Assembly (NCBI RefSeq): GCF_000023325.1
Contig: NC_012785.1
Location: forward strand, 744,001-808,000
DNA: 64,000 nt
Direction: 5' to 3'
Origin: Kosmotoga olearia TBF 19.5.1
GTDB lineage: Bacteria > Thermotogota > Thermotogae > Petrotogales > Kosmotogaceae
A model generated the notes under the pieces. It saw only the letters and a program-made list of their open reading frames with translations. It had not been told where the DNA came from and did not search any database. This document shows, in pieces, positions 25,368 through 33,347 of this stretch (the first letter of the stretch is position 1; each line of letters opens with the position of its first letter). A program made the translations under genes and the position numbers.

Positions 25368-25591
25368 TAATGCCGTTAAGTATGGCTACTCCTGGAATTT
25401 ATAGAGTCAAAGCGATAAATGGCGGTAGAACGATGCTAAAACGTCTTACAGATATGGGGCTACGAATAGGAAGCATCCTACAAGTTGTTTCAATAAATTC
25501 CTTTGGACCGGTAATTGTACAGGTAAATAACACAAGACTTGCGCTAGGTAAAGGTGTAGCACACAGAATCATTGTGGAGGGGGCAGAATGA
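25364..25591 (+). CDS. feoA: Ferrous iron transport protein A
   Basis: This 75-residue SH3-like cytoplasmic protein supports FeoB. The pattern GIYRVKAINGGRTMLKRLTDMGLRIGSILQVVSIN and the closing PVIVQVNNTRLALGKGVAHRIIV are characteristic. The ATG overlaps the regulator stop by 4 nt, and the stop is 1 nt before the feoB ATG. The same fold is also fused to the regulator in the preceding gene, so the operon encodes two FeoA-type domains. Confidence 0.93.
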   Translation: MIMPLSMATPGIYRVKAINGGRTMLKRLTDMGLRIGSILQVVSINSFGPVIVQVNNTRLALGKGVAHRIIVEGAE

Positions 25592-25592
25592 G

Positions 25593-27581
25593 ATGGAAAA
25601 CATAAAAGTAGCTCTAACTGGCAATCCTAATGTTGGCAAAACCGCTATATTCAATGGCCTCACCGGAATGCGACAACATGTAGGAAATTGGCCAGGAGTA
25701 ACCGTCGAAAAAAAAGAAGGCACATATATCCACAAAGGAATCAATTTTTTGGTGACTGATTTACCGGGCATTTACTCTCTTTCGGCGGTTTCTATAGACG
25801 AAAGAATAGCAAGGAATTTTTTAACTGAAGAAAATCCAGACGTTGTTGTTGCCATCATCGATGGAATGAATCTTGAAAGGAATCTCTATCTAGTTTCCGA
25901 GTTGATGGATCTTGGGGTGAATCTAATAATAGCAGTCAATTTTATGGACGAAGTAGAAAAAAACGATATGAAAATAGATATTCAGAAGCTTTCTGAAGTT
26001 TTTGGAGTCCCGGTTGTAGGCACAGTGGCTATTAAAGGCCATGGTATCCAAAAACTTAAAGATGAGATATTCAAAGCTTCGCAGTCAAAAAGCGTTTCAT
26101 TTATTAGATATAGCGATGAGCTGGAACAGTATATAAAGCAGATCGAAGAAATATCAAGGCTTTTCAACATAAAATCACCCTTTAGGACACGATTTCTGGC
26201 TCTAAAATTGATTGAAGAAGATCCGGAGATCTTTGAACAGATGAGACTCTCTGTTAATAACGCCAGGCAATTTTCGCGATTGTTGAATGAAATTCTTTCA
26301 GATATCAAACAAAAACATGATGACCCCTCGGTTTTTGTGGGTGATGAGAAGTTTAAATTTATCAAGAGAACTCTAAAGAACATTGTAGAAGGCAGCGGAA
26401 CAAAATCTGAATCTTTGACAAATAAGATGGATAACATATTCACCCATCGTATTTGGGGGCTTCCAATCCTATTCGGAATTATGTATACCGTTTTTCAATT
26501 AACCTTTACGCTCGGAGGTATTTTCGCTGATTGGCTGGATTCTGGAATGGGGTTCTTAAGCGATTCGGTACTGAGTTCAGTTCAAAATGAGATACTGGCA
26601 TCATTTCTTGCTAATGGAGTAATTGGTGGAGTGGGATCGGTTCTGGTATTTGTACCGAACATCTTTATCCTTTTTCTCTTGATCGCTGTACTGGAAAATG
26701 TAGGTTACATGGCAAGAGCAGCCTTTGTTATGGATAAAGTGATGAATGCAATAGGGCTTTCTGGAAAATCCTTTATACCCATGATCCTTGGTTTTGGTTG
26801 TAATGTACCAGCAATTATGGCAACAAGGACTATAGAAAAAGAAGATGACAGAATAATCACAGCTGTTCTTAACCCTTTAATTCCATGTTCAGCAAGAATT
26901 CCGATCTTTCTCGCATTCGCTGGAACGTTTTTCCCGAAACACCAGGGATTGATAGTTTTCTCGATGTATATTATAGCAATCGCTTTAATAGTCATCCTGG
27001 CTAAAATATTGAAAACAACCTTGTTCAAAGGAACACCTGCTCCATTTGTTATGGAATTACCTCCTTATAGAGTCCCAAGCTTTTCACAGGTAAACAGCGA
27101 AGCGTGGAAAAGAACCTCTCTTTTCGTGAAAAAAGCGGGAACCATTATATTTGCGGCTGTCATAGCAATCTGGTTGTTAGCCTCTCTGCCAACTGGTGTC
27201 GAATACGCATCGAAAAATAGCTACATCGGTTTAATAGGAAAGGCAATTGCCCCAATCTTCAAACCAAATGGATTCGGGAACTGGCAGAGTTCTGTTGCTT
27301 TAATATTCGGATTTATGGCCAAAGAAGTTGTTGTTGGAACTTTGGGCGCTCTCGCTGGTGGGATTGAAAACCTCGGAAGCTTTCTTTCAAACCTTTTCAC
27401 ACCTATTTCAGCGTACTCGTTTATGTTATTTAGTTTGTTATACGTCCCCTGCGTAGCTTCACTGGGGATTCTTTTGAAAGAGGTTGGAATGAAATGGACA
27501 GTCCTTTCAGTAGTGCTGCTTATTTCACTCGCATATTTCGTTTCCATGGCATTCTATCTTATCGGCTCCTTATTCATTTAG
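25593..27581 (+). CDS. feoB: Ferrous iron transporter FeoB
   Basis: This 662-residue protein is an inner-membrane Fe2+ importer with an N-terminal G domain: G1 GNPNVGKTAIFNGLTG, a switch region QHVGNWPGVTVEKKEG, G3 DLPGIYSL and G4 NFMDE. A GDI helical domain follows, then the Gate-containing membrane part with FGCNVPAIMATRTI and NPLIPCSARIPIFL, the core-Cys segments of FeoB. I start at ATG 25593, 10 nt after GGAGGGGG; an upstream in-frame GTG would add seven residues overlapping feoA. It ends the operon at a strong hairpin. Confidence 0.96.
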   Translation: MENIKVALTGNPNVGKTAIFNGLTGMRQHVGNWPGVTVEKKEGTYIHKGINFLVTDLPGIYSLSAVSIDERIARNFLTEENPDVVVAIIDGMNLERNLYLVSELMDLGVNLIIAVNFMDEVEKNDMKIDIQKLSEVFGVPVVGTVAIKGHGIQKLKDEIFKASQSKSVSFIRYSDELEQYIKQIEEISRLFNIKSPFRTRFLALKLIEEDPEIFEQMRLSVNNARQFSRLLNEILSDIKQKHDDPSVFVGDEKFKFIKRTLKNIVEGSGTKSESLTNKMDNIFTHRIWGLPILFGIMYTVFQLTFTLGGIFADWLDSGMGFLSDSVLSSVQNEILASFLANGVIGGVGSVLVFVPNIFILFLLIAVLENVGYMARAAFVMDKVMNAIGLSGKSFIPMILGFGCNVPAIMATRTIEKEDDRIITAVLNPLIPCSARIPIFLAFAGTFFPKHQGLIVFSMYIIAIALIVILAKILKTTLFKGTPAPFVMELPPYRVPSFSQVNSEAWKRTSLFVKKAGTIIFAAVIAIWLLASLPTGVEYASKNSYIGLIGKAIAPIFKPNGFGNWQSSVALIFGFMAKEVVVGTLGALAGGIENLGSFLSNLFTPISAYSFMLFSLLYVPCVASLGILLKEVGMKWTVLSVVLLISLAYFVSMAFYLIGSLFI

Positions 27582-27585
27582 AAAG

Positions 27586-27621
27586 AGAGAATCTACCTTT
27601 TGCCTAAACGGTAGATTCTCT
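27586..27621. terminator. Terminator after feoB
   Basis: AGAGAATCTACC (27586-27597) pairs perfectly with GGTAGATTCTCT (27610-27621), followed by TTTTA on the plus strand. Confidence 0.85.
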
Positions 27622-27666
27622 TTTACTCAAAACGCAGAAGCATTTTCCTGATTAATCAGCTTCTTC

Positions 27667-27897
27667 TTATTCCATGTTCATTTTTTCCTTTATCTCCTTC
27701 ACTTCCTTCTTCAGGTCCTTGATTTCTTCGAGAAGCTCTCTTATTTGCTTTTCCGAATCCAAGCCAGAGTCCAAATTCGTTTTTTGCTGATAGGGCGAAG
27801 AAACATACCTTAACAGCGCTAACGCTGCGCTTCCTATAAGTCCCAGAATCAAAATCCAAAACAACCATCCAATAAACGAAGGAACAGGTGGTAACAT
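27667..27897 (-). CDS. Small membrane protein with C-terminal coiled coil
   Basis: This 76-residue protein has one membrane segment (about 8-29, FIGWLFWILILGLIGSAALALL), a short polar linker, and a charged heptad region (about 46-74, EKQIRELLEEIKDLKKEVKEIKEKM) predicted to form a coiled coil. ATG at 27897 follows AGGGGGA. I do not recognise a family. Its layout resembles small phage-shock-like or membrane scaffold proteins, but no function is claimed. A longer overlapping frame (27656-27949) is a shadow. Confidence 0.7.
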   Translation of the reverse strand: MLPPVPSFIGWLFWILILGLIGSAALALLRYVSSPYQQKTNLDSGLDSEKQIRELLEEIKDLKKEVKEIKEKMNME

Positions 27898-27955
27898 CTT
27901 TCCATCCCCCTTTCACCTTGTTTCCTAAAATTTTTTCTAAATCCTCCAAATAGGG

Positions 27956-28738
27956 TTAAAAACTTGAAATCTGTCTGCCAAGAAAAACTGCTTCTGCTTC
28001 ATTTTGATCCAAAATGAATCCGGTTCTCTCATATAACCTGCGTGCCGCAGTATTTTCGATTTCCACCCATAACATCGCCGTTTTCACGCCTTTTTCCTTT
28101 GCCCTTTGTAGGCCCTTTAACAATAATTCTTTTCCTATCCCTTTTCTTCTTTCGCTTTCTGCTACACCTATATTTCTAATCAAGCAACTCTTTTTGCCTG
28201 CTCCATAGATATTGATCACAATAAACCCTTTTAATTTCCCATTTATTTTATTAACTAAAACGATGCTCTCGTCGCTGTTAATCCATTTCGTTAATTCATT
28301 TTTCGTCACATTAAATGAATCAAAAATAGTTCGCTCCAGATCTAAGAATTCTTCAATATCTTTTTCTTTCAATTCTTCAATAAAATGCATATTTTTCGTT
28401 TGAAATCTTCTGTTTTCCATATCCAGATAATAACCTACGTGTACACATTTAACTCTGTATCCCCATCGAGATATAATATCTTTCTTCTCCATTACATCAT
28501 TGAAATTACCCGCATATCTAAATATGAAATCGGTACCATCTTTTTCGACTGTTTCAAGACCTCTTTTTAGATCATCAATTGTATTTGCACCCCAGAGTAA
28601 TTCATTCTCCGTGCTGGTTCTTACCAACAAAAATAATCCTTCAGGCAACTCATAAATCTTTCCAATTTTACTCACATCACCATAAAAAAAGTTCTCAGGA
28701 TAAGATCTTCCCTTTTTTAGTATTTCTTCAACATCCAT
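27956..28738 (-). CDS. GNAT-family N-acetyltransferase
   Basis: This 260-residue protein has a C-terminal GNAT domain: GFIVINIYGAGKKSCLIRNIGVAESERRKGIGKELLLKGLQRAKEKGVKTAMLWVEIENTAARRLYERTGFI. The acetyl-CoA loop is RRKGIG, and RLYERTGF is the usual end motif. The N-terminal 100 residues are less conserved and may select the substrate. ATG at 28738 follows GAGGTGAACACGA. The substrate is unknown and the neighbours give no clue. Confidence 0.85.
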   Translation of the reverse strand: MDVEEILKKGRSYPENFFYGDVSKIGKIYELPEGLFLLVRTSTENELLWGANTIDDLKRGLETVEKDGTDFIFRYAGNFNDVMEKKDIISRWGYRVKCVHVGYYLDMENRRFQTKNMHFIEELKEKDIEEFLDLERTIFDSFNVTKNELTKWINSDESIVLVNKINGKLKGFIVINIYGAGKKSCLIRNIGVAESERRKGIGKELLLKGLQRAKEKGVKTAMLWVEIENTAARRLYERTGFILDQNEAEAVFLGRQISSF

Positions 28739-28877
28739 TTCGTGTTCACCTCAAATTATTTTTTCTAAATATACACTTAGAAAGAATGCATAGAAGCCCA
28801 ACATAACGGTGATACCCCCACACCCAGAACCAATATATCACATATTTCAAAAAATCTAAATGGCTTTGTATCAAATA

Positions 28878-29597
28878 CTAGAAGTCCTTTTTCTGAGAAA
28901 CCTCTGGTTCTTTCTGGATCCGGGGCTTTTTCAGGTAATCATAAAAAAGCCGGGCAGTGAGAAAGCTCAGGTAAGCTAGCAGAAGTTTGGACGTTCCAAA
29001 AGATGGGTTCATATATTTCAAAACCTGAGGGAATACAACGAGGAAAAGTACAAAGAAACCGGACAACACTTTGTTCTTGATCGTGAACGTATGGAAAAAT
29101 AACAATCCTACGCTGAAGAAAAGAGCGATGTCAAACACAACCGCAATCTTTTCTGTGAACAACTTCGAAAAAACATCGTTTAACTGCACATAAATCGCAA
29201 ACGTCGTGTACACCGGGAACAAAAACCACGAAAACCAGCGAAAGCGTTTCAATATCCAGCAAGAAAAATATACGAACAACGGTACCGCAATCCCGACATA
29301 ATTAGCAAGCAGGTCGAAGTTATCATAGGCTCTGTACGACAGATAGCCTTGAATTGTTTCAAGCCCGAAGGGTATCGAAAGCAGGACTGTTCCAAAGAAT
29401 ACGCACAACCCTTTACCAATACCGCTCTTTACGAGAAATAGATACAGGACACTGCCGAGCGCAAAGATTCCAAAGTGCACGACTTTATCAGCATTGTGTC
29501 CGGCATTTTCTATACTGAAAGGTGCCGTATATAGATATGTAAGGATAACTCCATATATCACAAACAAAATTACCGCAATTTTCGATTTTAGATTCAT
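28878..29597 (-). CDS. VanZ-like membrane protein
   Basis: This 239-residue protein has about eight hydrophobic segments. The N-terminal part carries the VanZ-like pattern: ADKVVHFGIFALGSVLYLFL and ETIQGYLSYRAYDNFDLLANYVG (the E..Q...R..d..D...N..G motif). VanZ relatives are small membrane proteins of mostly unknown role, some linked to glycopeptide resistance. There is no ribosome binding site before the ATG at 29597. TAAAAT lies 6 nt upstream, so it may be leaderless, but the -35 region is weak. Confidence 0.75.
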   Translation of the reverse strand: MNLKSKIAVILFVIYGVILTYLYTAPFSIENAGHNADKVVHFGIFALGSVLYLFLVKSGIGKGLCVFFGTVLLSIPFGLETIQGYLSYRAYDNFDLLANYVGIAVPLFVYFSCWILKRFRWFSWFLFPVYTTFAIYVQLNDVFSKLFTEKIAVVFDIALFFSVGLLFFHTFTIKNKVLSGFFVLFLVVFPQVLKYMNPSFGTSKLLLAYLSFLTARLFYDYLKKPRIQKEPEVSQKKDF

Positions 29598-29690
29598 AAG
29601 TTTATTTTAACCTAAATCCCTTTTTTTCACCACTCATTATTAAACAAAGTGCCTGAGAAATTAGTTTCCGTATTTTGGAAATGTCTTTCC

Positions 29691-29935
29691 GGGAATCGAG
29701 ATCCGGTGTTCGAGAGCCGAGAATAGAGAAGGACACGTTTTTCCCTCTATTCCCTATTCTACACGGGAGAAGTTAAGACCTGTAGATCCTGCATCAGGTT
29801 CAGGATGACGAGTTAAAATTGCTAGGCTGTAATAAAACGCTGTTTTTTATCGTAGGGGCAGAACATGTTCTACCCTTCGTGGTTAATATAATTTGCTATT
29901 GGTCGTCTTGCCTTCTCGGATTCTCGTTTTTTCAG
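29691..29935. repeat. Dispersed-repeat region with hairpins (relative of the 5036-5636 element)
   Basis: The 400-bp gap before the pilin gene contains AATCGAGATCCGG and GAGAGCCGAGAATAGAG near 29693-29728, and the inverted form TCTCGGATTCTCG near 29913-29926, the same motifs that bracket the array at 5036-5636. Inside are the hairpin ATCCTG (29786-29791) with CAGGAT (29801-29806), followed by GACGAG as at 5367-5390, and an inverted repeat around AGAACATGTTCT (near 29866). I see no gene in it. Confidence 0.55.
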
Positions 29936-29997
29936 TTGGCACGGTTTTGTTTATGGAAAGTCGAGGCAAAAATTCCAATTTTTAGGAGGGGTATTAA

Positions 29998-30435
29998 ATG
30001 AGAAAAAGAGGATTTTCACTCGTTGAACTTCTTATCGTTTTGGCGGTTATCGCTGCGTTGATCGCTACAATCACACCGGTTGCGTTGAACGCTATCAAGA
30101 AGGCACAGGCTACAAAGGTTGCACAGAACCTGAAGACACTCGCTAGCTCCTTTGAGAACAAGGCATATGTTGATGGCACAGCTCCATCATCCATTAGCGA
30201 TCTTGGAAGAGATATCGACACAGCCAAGTATGGTGTTGCTTATACAGAGTCCGCCGGGGATTACACAGTCGTAGTATTCACAACAGAAGATGTCGACTTC
30301 AACACTGTTCAGGGAATCCTGAAGGATGCGGTAAATTCCGATCCAGGTACCAGTGGTTACACTTTCCTGAGTGGTGGTCTTAACAGCACAACTGGCGGAA
30401 CAGTATTCTACGAATTCAGCTTTGTAGTCTATTGA
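29998..30435 (+). CDS. Type IV pilin-like protein, probably strongly expressed
   Basis: This 145-residue prepilin has the class III signal MRKRG-FSLVELLIVLAVIAALIATITPVAL, cleaved after Gly5, with Glu at mature position 5. A soluble C-terminal domain of about 110 residues, rich in Thr, Ser and Gly, follows. ATG at 29998 follows a very strong AGGAGGGG. Codon use is restricted (many AAG, GCT, ACA, GTT), suggesting high expression, and the gene stands alone before a perfect terminator. It could be a major pilin or pseudopilin. Its Glu5 and N-terminal helix match the prepilin at 7754 closely. Confidence 0.85.
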   Translation: MRKRGFSLVELLIVLAVIAALIATITPVALNAIKKAQATKVAQNLKTLASSFENKAYVDGTAPSSISDLGRDIDTAKYGVAYTESAGDYTVVVFTTEDVDFNTVQGILKDAVNSDPGTSGYTFLSGGLNSTTGGTVFYEFSFVVY

Positions 30436-30450
30436 TGAATTCAAATAACA

Positions 30451-30478
30451 AAAAAGCCTCCCATGTGGGAGGCTTTTT
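30451..30478. terminator. Bidirectional terminator
   Basis: AAAAAGCCTCCCA (30451-30463) pairs perfectly with its complement at 30466-30478 across a 2-nt centre, between the pilin gene and the convergent gene at 30492-31022. Confidence 0.9.
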
Positions 30479-30491
30479 CTTTTTCCAATAC

Positions 30492-31022
30492 TTACAAAGG
30501 TATTTCTATAAAACTTTCATTCACAACTCTTATGAAATCATCGAAATCTTTTGGCGCAAGCAAAAGAATATAATCCTCGTTTTTTAACTCCAGAAGAAGA
30601 ACTCTTGTTCCCACTGCCACTATTTTTGCCTTCTTACCGTTTTTCAATTTGAAGCTTCCGATTCGATAATCCCCGGCTGAAGTTCCAAAGGTTCTCAAGA
30701 CAGGTTTATACTCATCAACTTCTTTCCAATCTAGAATTCTTGCGGAAACCACATCTTCTCTGTTAACAACGATCTTTGTGACCCGCGATATATTAACCTC
30801 AAGCTTCCCATCTCCAACCTTAACGCCGGCTCCAGAAGGATTAACTATCAAAAGCCAGATCATAAAAAACGTTGTTGCACCAAGAATATAAGAGGTAATC
30901 CTCAACCTTTTATCACTTGTAACAAAAAAGGTAACCAGGGTCATCACAGCAAGCAGAGCAACAACACCGTAAGAAATCAAATTTACAAGGTGTGTGCTCC
31001 CAAGAGCGAAAAATTGATCCAT
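30492..31022 (-). CDS. Membrane protein with PH-like C-terminal domain
   Basis: This 176-residue protein has two N-terminal membrane segments (about 13-33 and 41-62). A cytoplasmic beta-rich region follows (about 70-176) with KIVVNREDVVSARILDWKEVDEYKPVLRTFGTSAGDYRIGSFKLKNGKKAKIVAVGTRVLLLELKNEDYILLLAP. This looks like a bacterial PH-domain (YdbT/DUF-type) arrangement. ATG at 31022 follows AAAGGAGGC. Function is unknown. Confidence 0.75.
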   Translation of the reverse strand: MDQFFALGSTHLVNLISYGVVALLAVMTLVTFFVTSDKRLRITSYILGATTFFMIWLLIVNPSGAGVKVGDGKLEVNISRVTKIVVNREDVVSARILDWKEVDEYKPVLRTFGTSAGDYRIGSFKLKNGKKAKIVAVGTRVLLLELKNEDYILLLAPKDFDDFIRVVNESFIEIPL

Positions 31023-31203
31023 ACCATTTGCCTCCTTTGCTAGGTACAGTATGTACCCATATTAGAAATAATTCTTATTCTTTGGATTTTTGACTTCTAA
31101 ACCCTAGAATTTATATTCTGTGGTGTCTTAATGTCTCTTTTGTTTCGCAGAGCACGCATGCGTATTCCTTCACCAGAGTATTTAACCAGCGCCCGATAGC
31201 CTT

Positions 31204-31348
31204 CTGTACTATATCACATAGTACAGTTTCCTGTCAAACATGCCATTTAATTCTTAAAATGAGAGGTGAAAAATGCTTTAATGCTGGAATACGGAGGATC
31301 GTTCTGTAAGTTTGCGATACTGTGCGCTGTTTCGCAGCGCACAGTATC
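31204..31348. repeat. Two perfect hairpins in the 31023-31380 intergenic region
   Basis: CTGTACTAT (31204-31212) pairs with ATAGTACAG (31218-31226). Further on, GATACTGTGCGCTG (31316-31329) pairs perfectly over 14 bp with 31335-31348 around loop TTTCG. Both lie in a 358-bp gap that otherwise shows no gene. The second resembles an enlarged unit of the mini-palindrome arrays (TGTGCGCTG also occurs at 38738). It could serve as a terminator for the DUF952 gene, although a T-run is weak. Confidence 0.6.
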
Positions 31349-31380
31349 TGTTTCTCTGGTCTTCAGTTCTCAAATCTGTA

Positions 31381-31743
31381 TTATTCATCGTTCATATTTA
31401 CGTGCCTTATTTCGTCTGGTAACTGAAAAGTACCATCGGCTGTGGGTTCAAAACTTACAACATCAACAACCGCGTCAAGGTTCAGTGAACCATATATGTG
31501 AGGAAACAAATCACCGTTACCCGGATCTTCGTATTTTATGGGCGATATTAGTTTATCCCTGTCTATTACAAGAAGCACAAGTCCTTTTTGGCCAGCAAAA
31601 AGAGTGTTCGCTACTTCAATCACCTGATCAATCTCGGATGCATGGATAAATCCTTCCGTTTCAAGAGTATCCCCAAGGTAAATACCTCTATCTAGAGCTT
31701 CTTTCCACTTTTTTTCAGAAACGATATGATAAATGAGATGCAA
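31381..31743 (-). CDS. DUF952 family protein
   Basis: This 120-residue protein matches DUF952 (PF06108): HLIYHIVSEKKWKEALDRGIYLGDTLETEGFIHASEIDQV, LVLLVIDRDKLISPIKYEDPGNGDLFPHIYGSLNLDAVVDVVSFEP. Biochemical function of the family is unknown. I choose the TTG at 31743 because AGGAGG lies 8 nt upstream and DUF952 proteins begin just before the HITT-like strand. The open frame continues upstream to 31956, but that part encodes a fragment of an unrelated ABC permease and is not part of this gene. Confidence 0.8.
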   Translation of the reverse strand: MHLIYHIVSEKKWKEALDRGIYLGDTLETEGFIHASEIDQVIEVANTLFAGQKGLVLLVIDRDKLISPIKYEDPGNGDLFPHIYGSLNLDAVVDVVSFEPTADGTFQLPDEIRHVNMNDE

Positions 31744-31839
31744 GGTACCACCCTCCTCATCATGCATGATCCATTTAAAAACAAGGGACAGAATATATTC
31801 TATTTCTACAATAATACCAAAACTCAAGATCCGGTAAGT

Positions 31840-31990
31840 ATGCTGATACGTAAGCAAGCTACAGGATGATATAAGAGCCGGTTTGAGAACAGGTATGGTG
31901 TTGTAGAGATTCACTCCAAATCTCCCAGACCACATCAATATCATAGCGACAGCCAAAGCGGTTCCGGGAATAGCTTGCGGAAGGTTGAGA
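31840..31990 (-). pseudogene. Fragment of an ABC-type (iron-like) transporter permease
   Basis: The minus strand encodes LPQAIPGTALAVAMILMW followed by SGRFGVNLYNTIP, which matches the conserved Pro-Gly segment of binding-protein-dependent permeases of the ferric iron/thiamine type (P.AIPGtvLalg...fsg.fglnLynt). No start, no membrane-domain remainder and no transporter partners are present. It lies in the 380-bp gap between the DUF952 gene and the radical SAM gene. The rest of that gap shows only a TATAAT near 32074. Confidence 0.55.
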
Positions 31991-32123
31991 GTATGTCCAT
32001 GGCTTTCGAATGGTCATTTATGGAATCAAGCAAGCTGTTGGGCTTCATTACACGGTGAATGCTTACTATAAGGTATAATATGGATAACTACACTGAACTA
32101 TTTATAAAGAGGAAGAATTCCCT

Positions 32124-33344
32124 ATGGTTGAACTACTTAAGCTGTACGTTAAGTCGAAAGCTAAACCTTCAAAAAATACAGAATTGATGGGATATATTTT
32201 TCCTTCCGAAAATATTGGTTTGTACCTCCATGTACCTTTTTGTAAGCACTTTTGCGATTTTTGTCCTTATCATAAGTTGAAGTATGATCCTGCTCTTGCT
32301 AGAGAGTATGCGGGATTAGTCAAAAAAGAATACCGGCTTCACGAACCTAGAAGATTTAACTCGCTTTATATAGGTGGTGGTACTCCTTCGGGAGACCTGA
32401 CTCTTTTGAAGGAATTACTGGATTTTCTCAGGGATAACGTTATGGGTGAAATCGCGCTGGAGGTGCATCCCATTGACGCAACTTCAGAAAAACTGCAAGA
32501 GATGAAAGAATTGGGGATTAATTACATTAGTCTAGGCATTCAATCGTTGGATGATGATGTTTTGAAACATTTCGGTAGAGGATACAGTGCAAAAACCAAT
32601 TTTCTAGCTTTAGAAAATAGCATTAAAGCAGGTTTTGATTTTGTGGATGTGGATTTAGTCTTCGATCCGTTGGCTTTTGCAGATAAAAAGATCCAATCTG
32701 ATCTGGAGAAGATTATGAAACTTTCGCCACAGCAGATTTCCGTTTATCCTATGATGCGTTTTTCCTGTACCAAATTCAGAAACACGCGGAACAACAGCAG
32801 AAAAGAATTGAAAATTTTCGATAGGTTAGACGAAATCGCAGACAAGAATGGTTATGAGCGGGATACTCTCTGGACTTATAAAAAGAAAAATTTGGTTGGA
32901 AGATACACTTCTGTCGCGAGAGAGTTCTACCTTGGTCTTGGGCTAAGCGCTTCAACTTTTTCGGGGGAGATTTTTGCGGTAAATACCTTTTCAATGAACC
33001 TCTACAGAAAAAGGCTTGAAGAAGGAAAACTTCCGATTGAAATTGTGTACCATTTGAAAGGCTTACAGGGAGCACTATATTACTCTTTTTGGGCTTTTTA
33101 TGCAGGAAAACTGGATTTTGCCAGATTGTCCAGATTCTTTCCTGATTCGTCTAAAAAGCTTCGAGTTTTGTTTGAAACGCTTCGATTGACGGGGTACCTG
33201 TCAAAAAGCAGTATGATCTACCATCTCACTCCACGTGGTCAAAAAAAGCTTCATCAATTTGAAGAATGGTTAACGTATGCGTTTATAGACCCAATATGGT
33301 GTCAGCTGAAAGAGAACGCCAGAAACTTTAAGGACTTATTTTAA
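32124..33344 (+). CDS. Radical SAM protein, HemW/coproporphyrinogen oxidase-like
   Basis: This 406-residue protein has the HemN/HemW-type motif YLHVPFCKHFCDFCPYHK (CxxxCxxC), SLYIGGGTPSGD, EVHPIDATSEKLQEMKELGINYISLGIQSLDDDVLKHFGRGYS and VDLVFDPLAF. A winged-helix-like C-terminal region ends in LRLTGYLSKSSMIYHLTPRGQKKLHQFEEW. HemW is a heme chaperone; related radical SAM enzymes act on heme or other tetrapyrroles. Residues 220-300 differ from standard HemW, so a divergent role is likely. ATG at 32124 follows GAGGAAGAATTCCCT. It is transcribed alone. Confidence 0.8.
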   Translation: MVELLKLYVKSKAKPSKNTELMGYIFPSENIGLYLHVPFCKHFCDFCPYHKLKYDPALAREYAGLVKKEYRLHEPRRFNSLYIGGGTPSGDLTLLKELLDFLRDNVMGEIALEVHPIDATSEKLQEMKELGINYISLGIQSLDDDVLKHFGRGYSAKTNFLALENSIKAGFDFVDVDLVFDPLAFADKKIQSDLEKIMKLSPQQISVYPMMRFSCTKFRNTRNNSRKELKIFDRLDEIADKNGYERDTLWTYKKKNLVGRYTSVAREFYLGLGLSASTFSGEIFAVNTFSMNLYRKRLEEGKLPIEIVYHLKGLQGALYYSFWAFYAGKLDFARLSRFFPDSSKKLRVLFETLRLTGYLSKSSMIYHLTPRGQKKLHQFEEWLTYAFIDPIWCQLKENARNFKDLF

Positions 33345-33347
33345 TTA

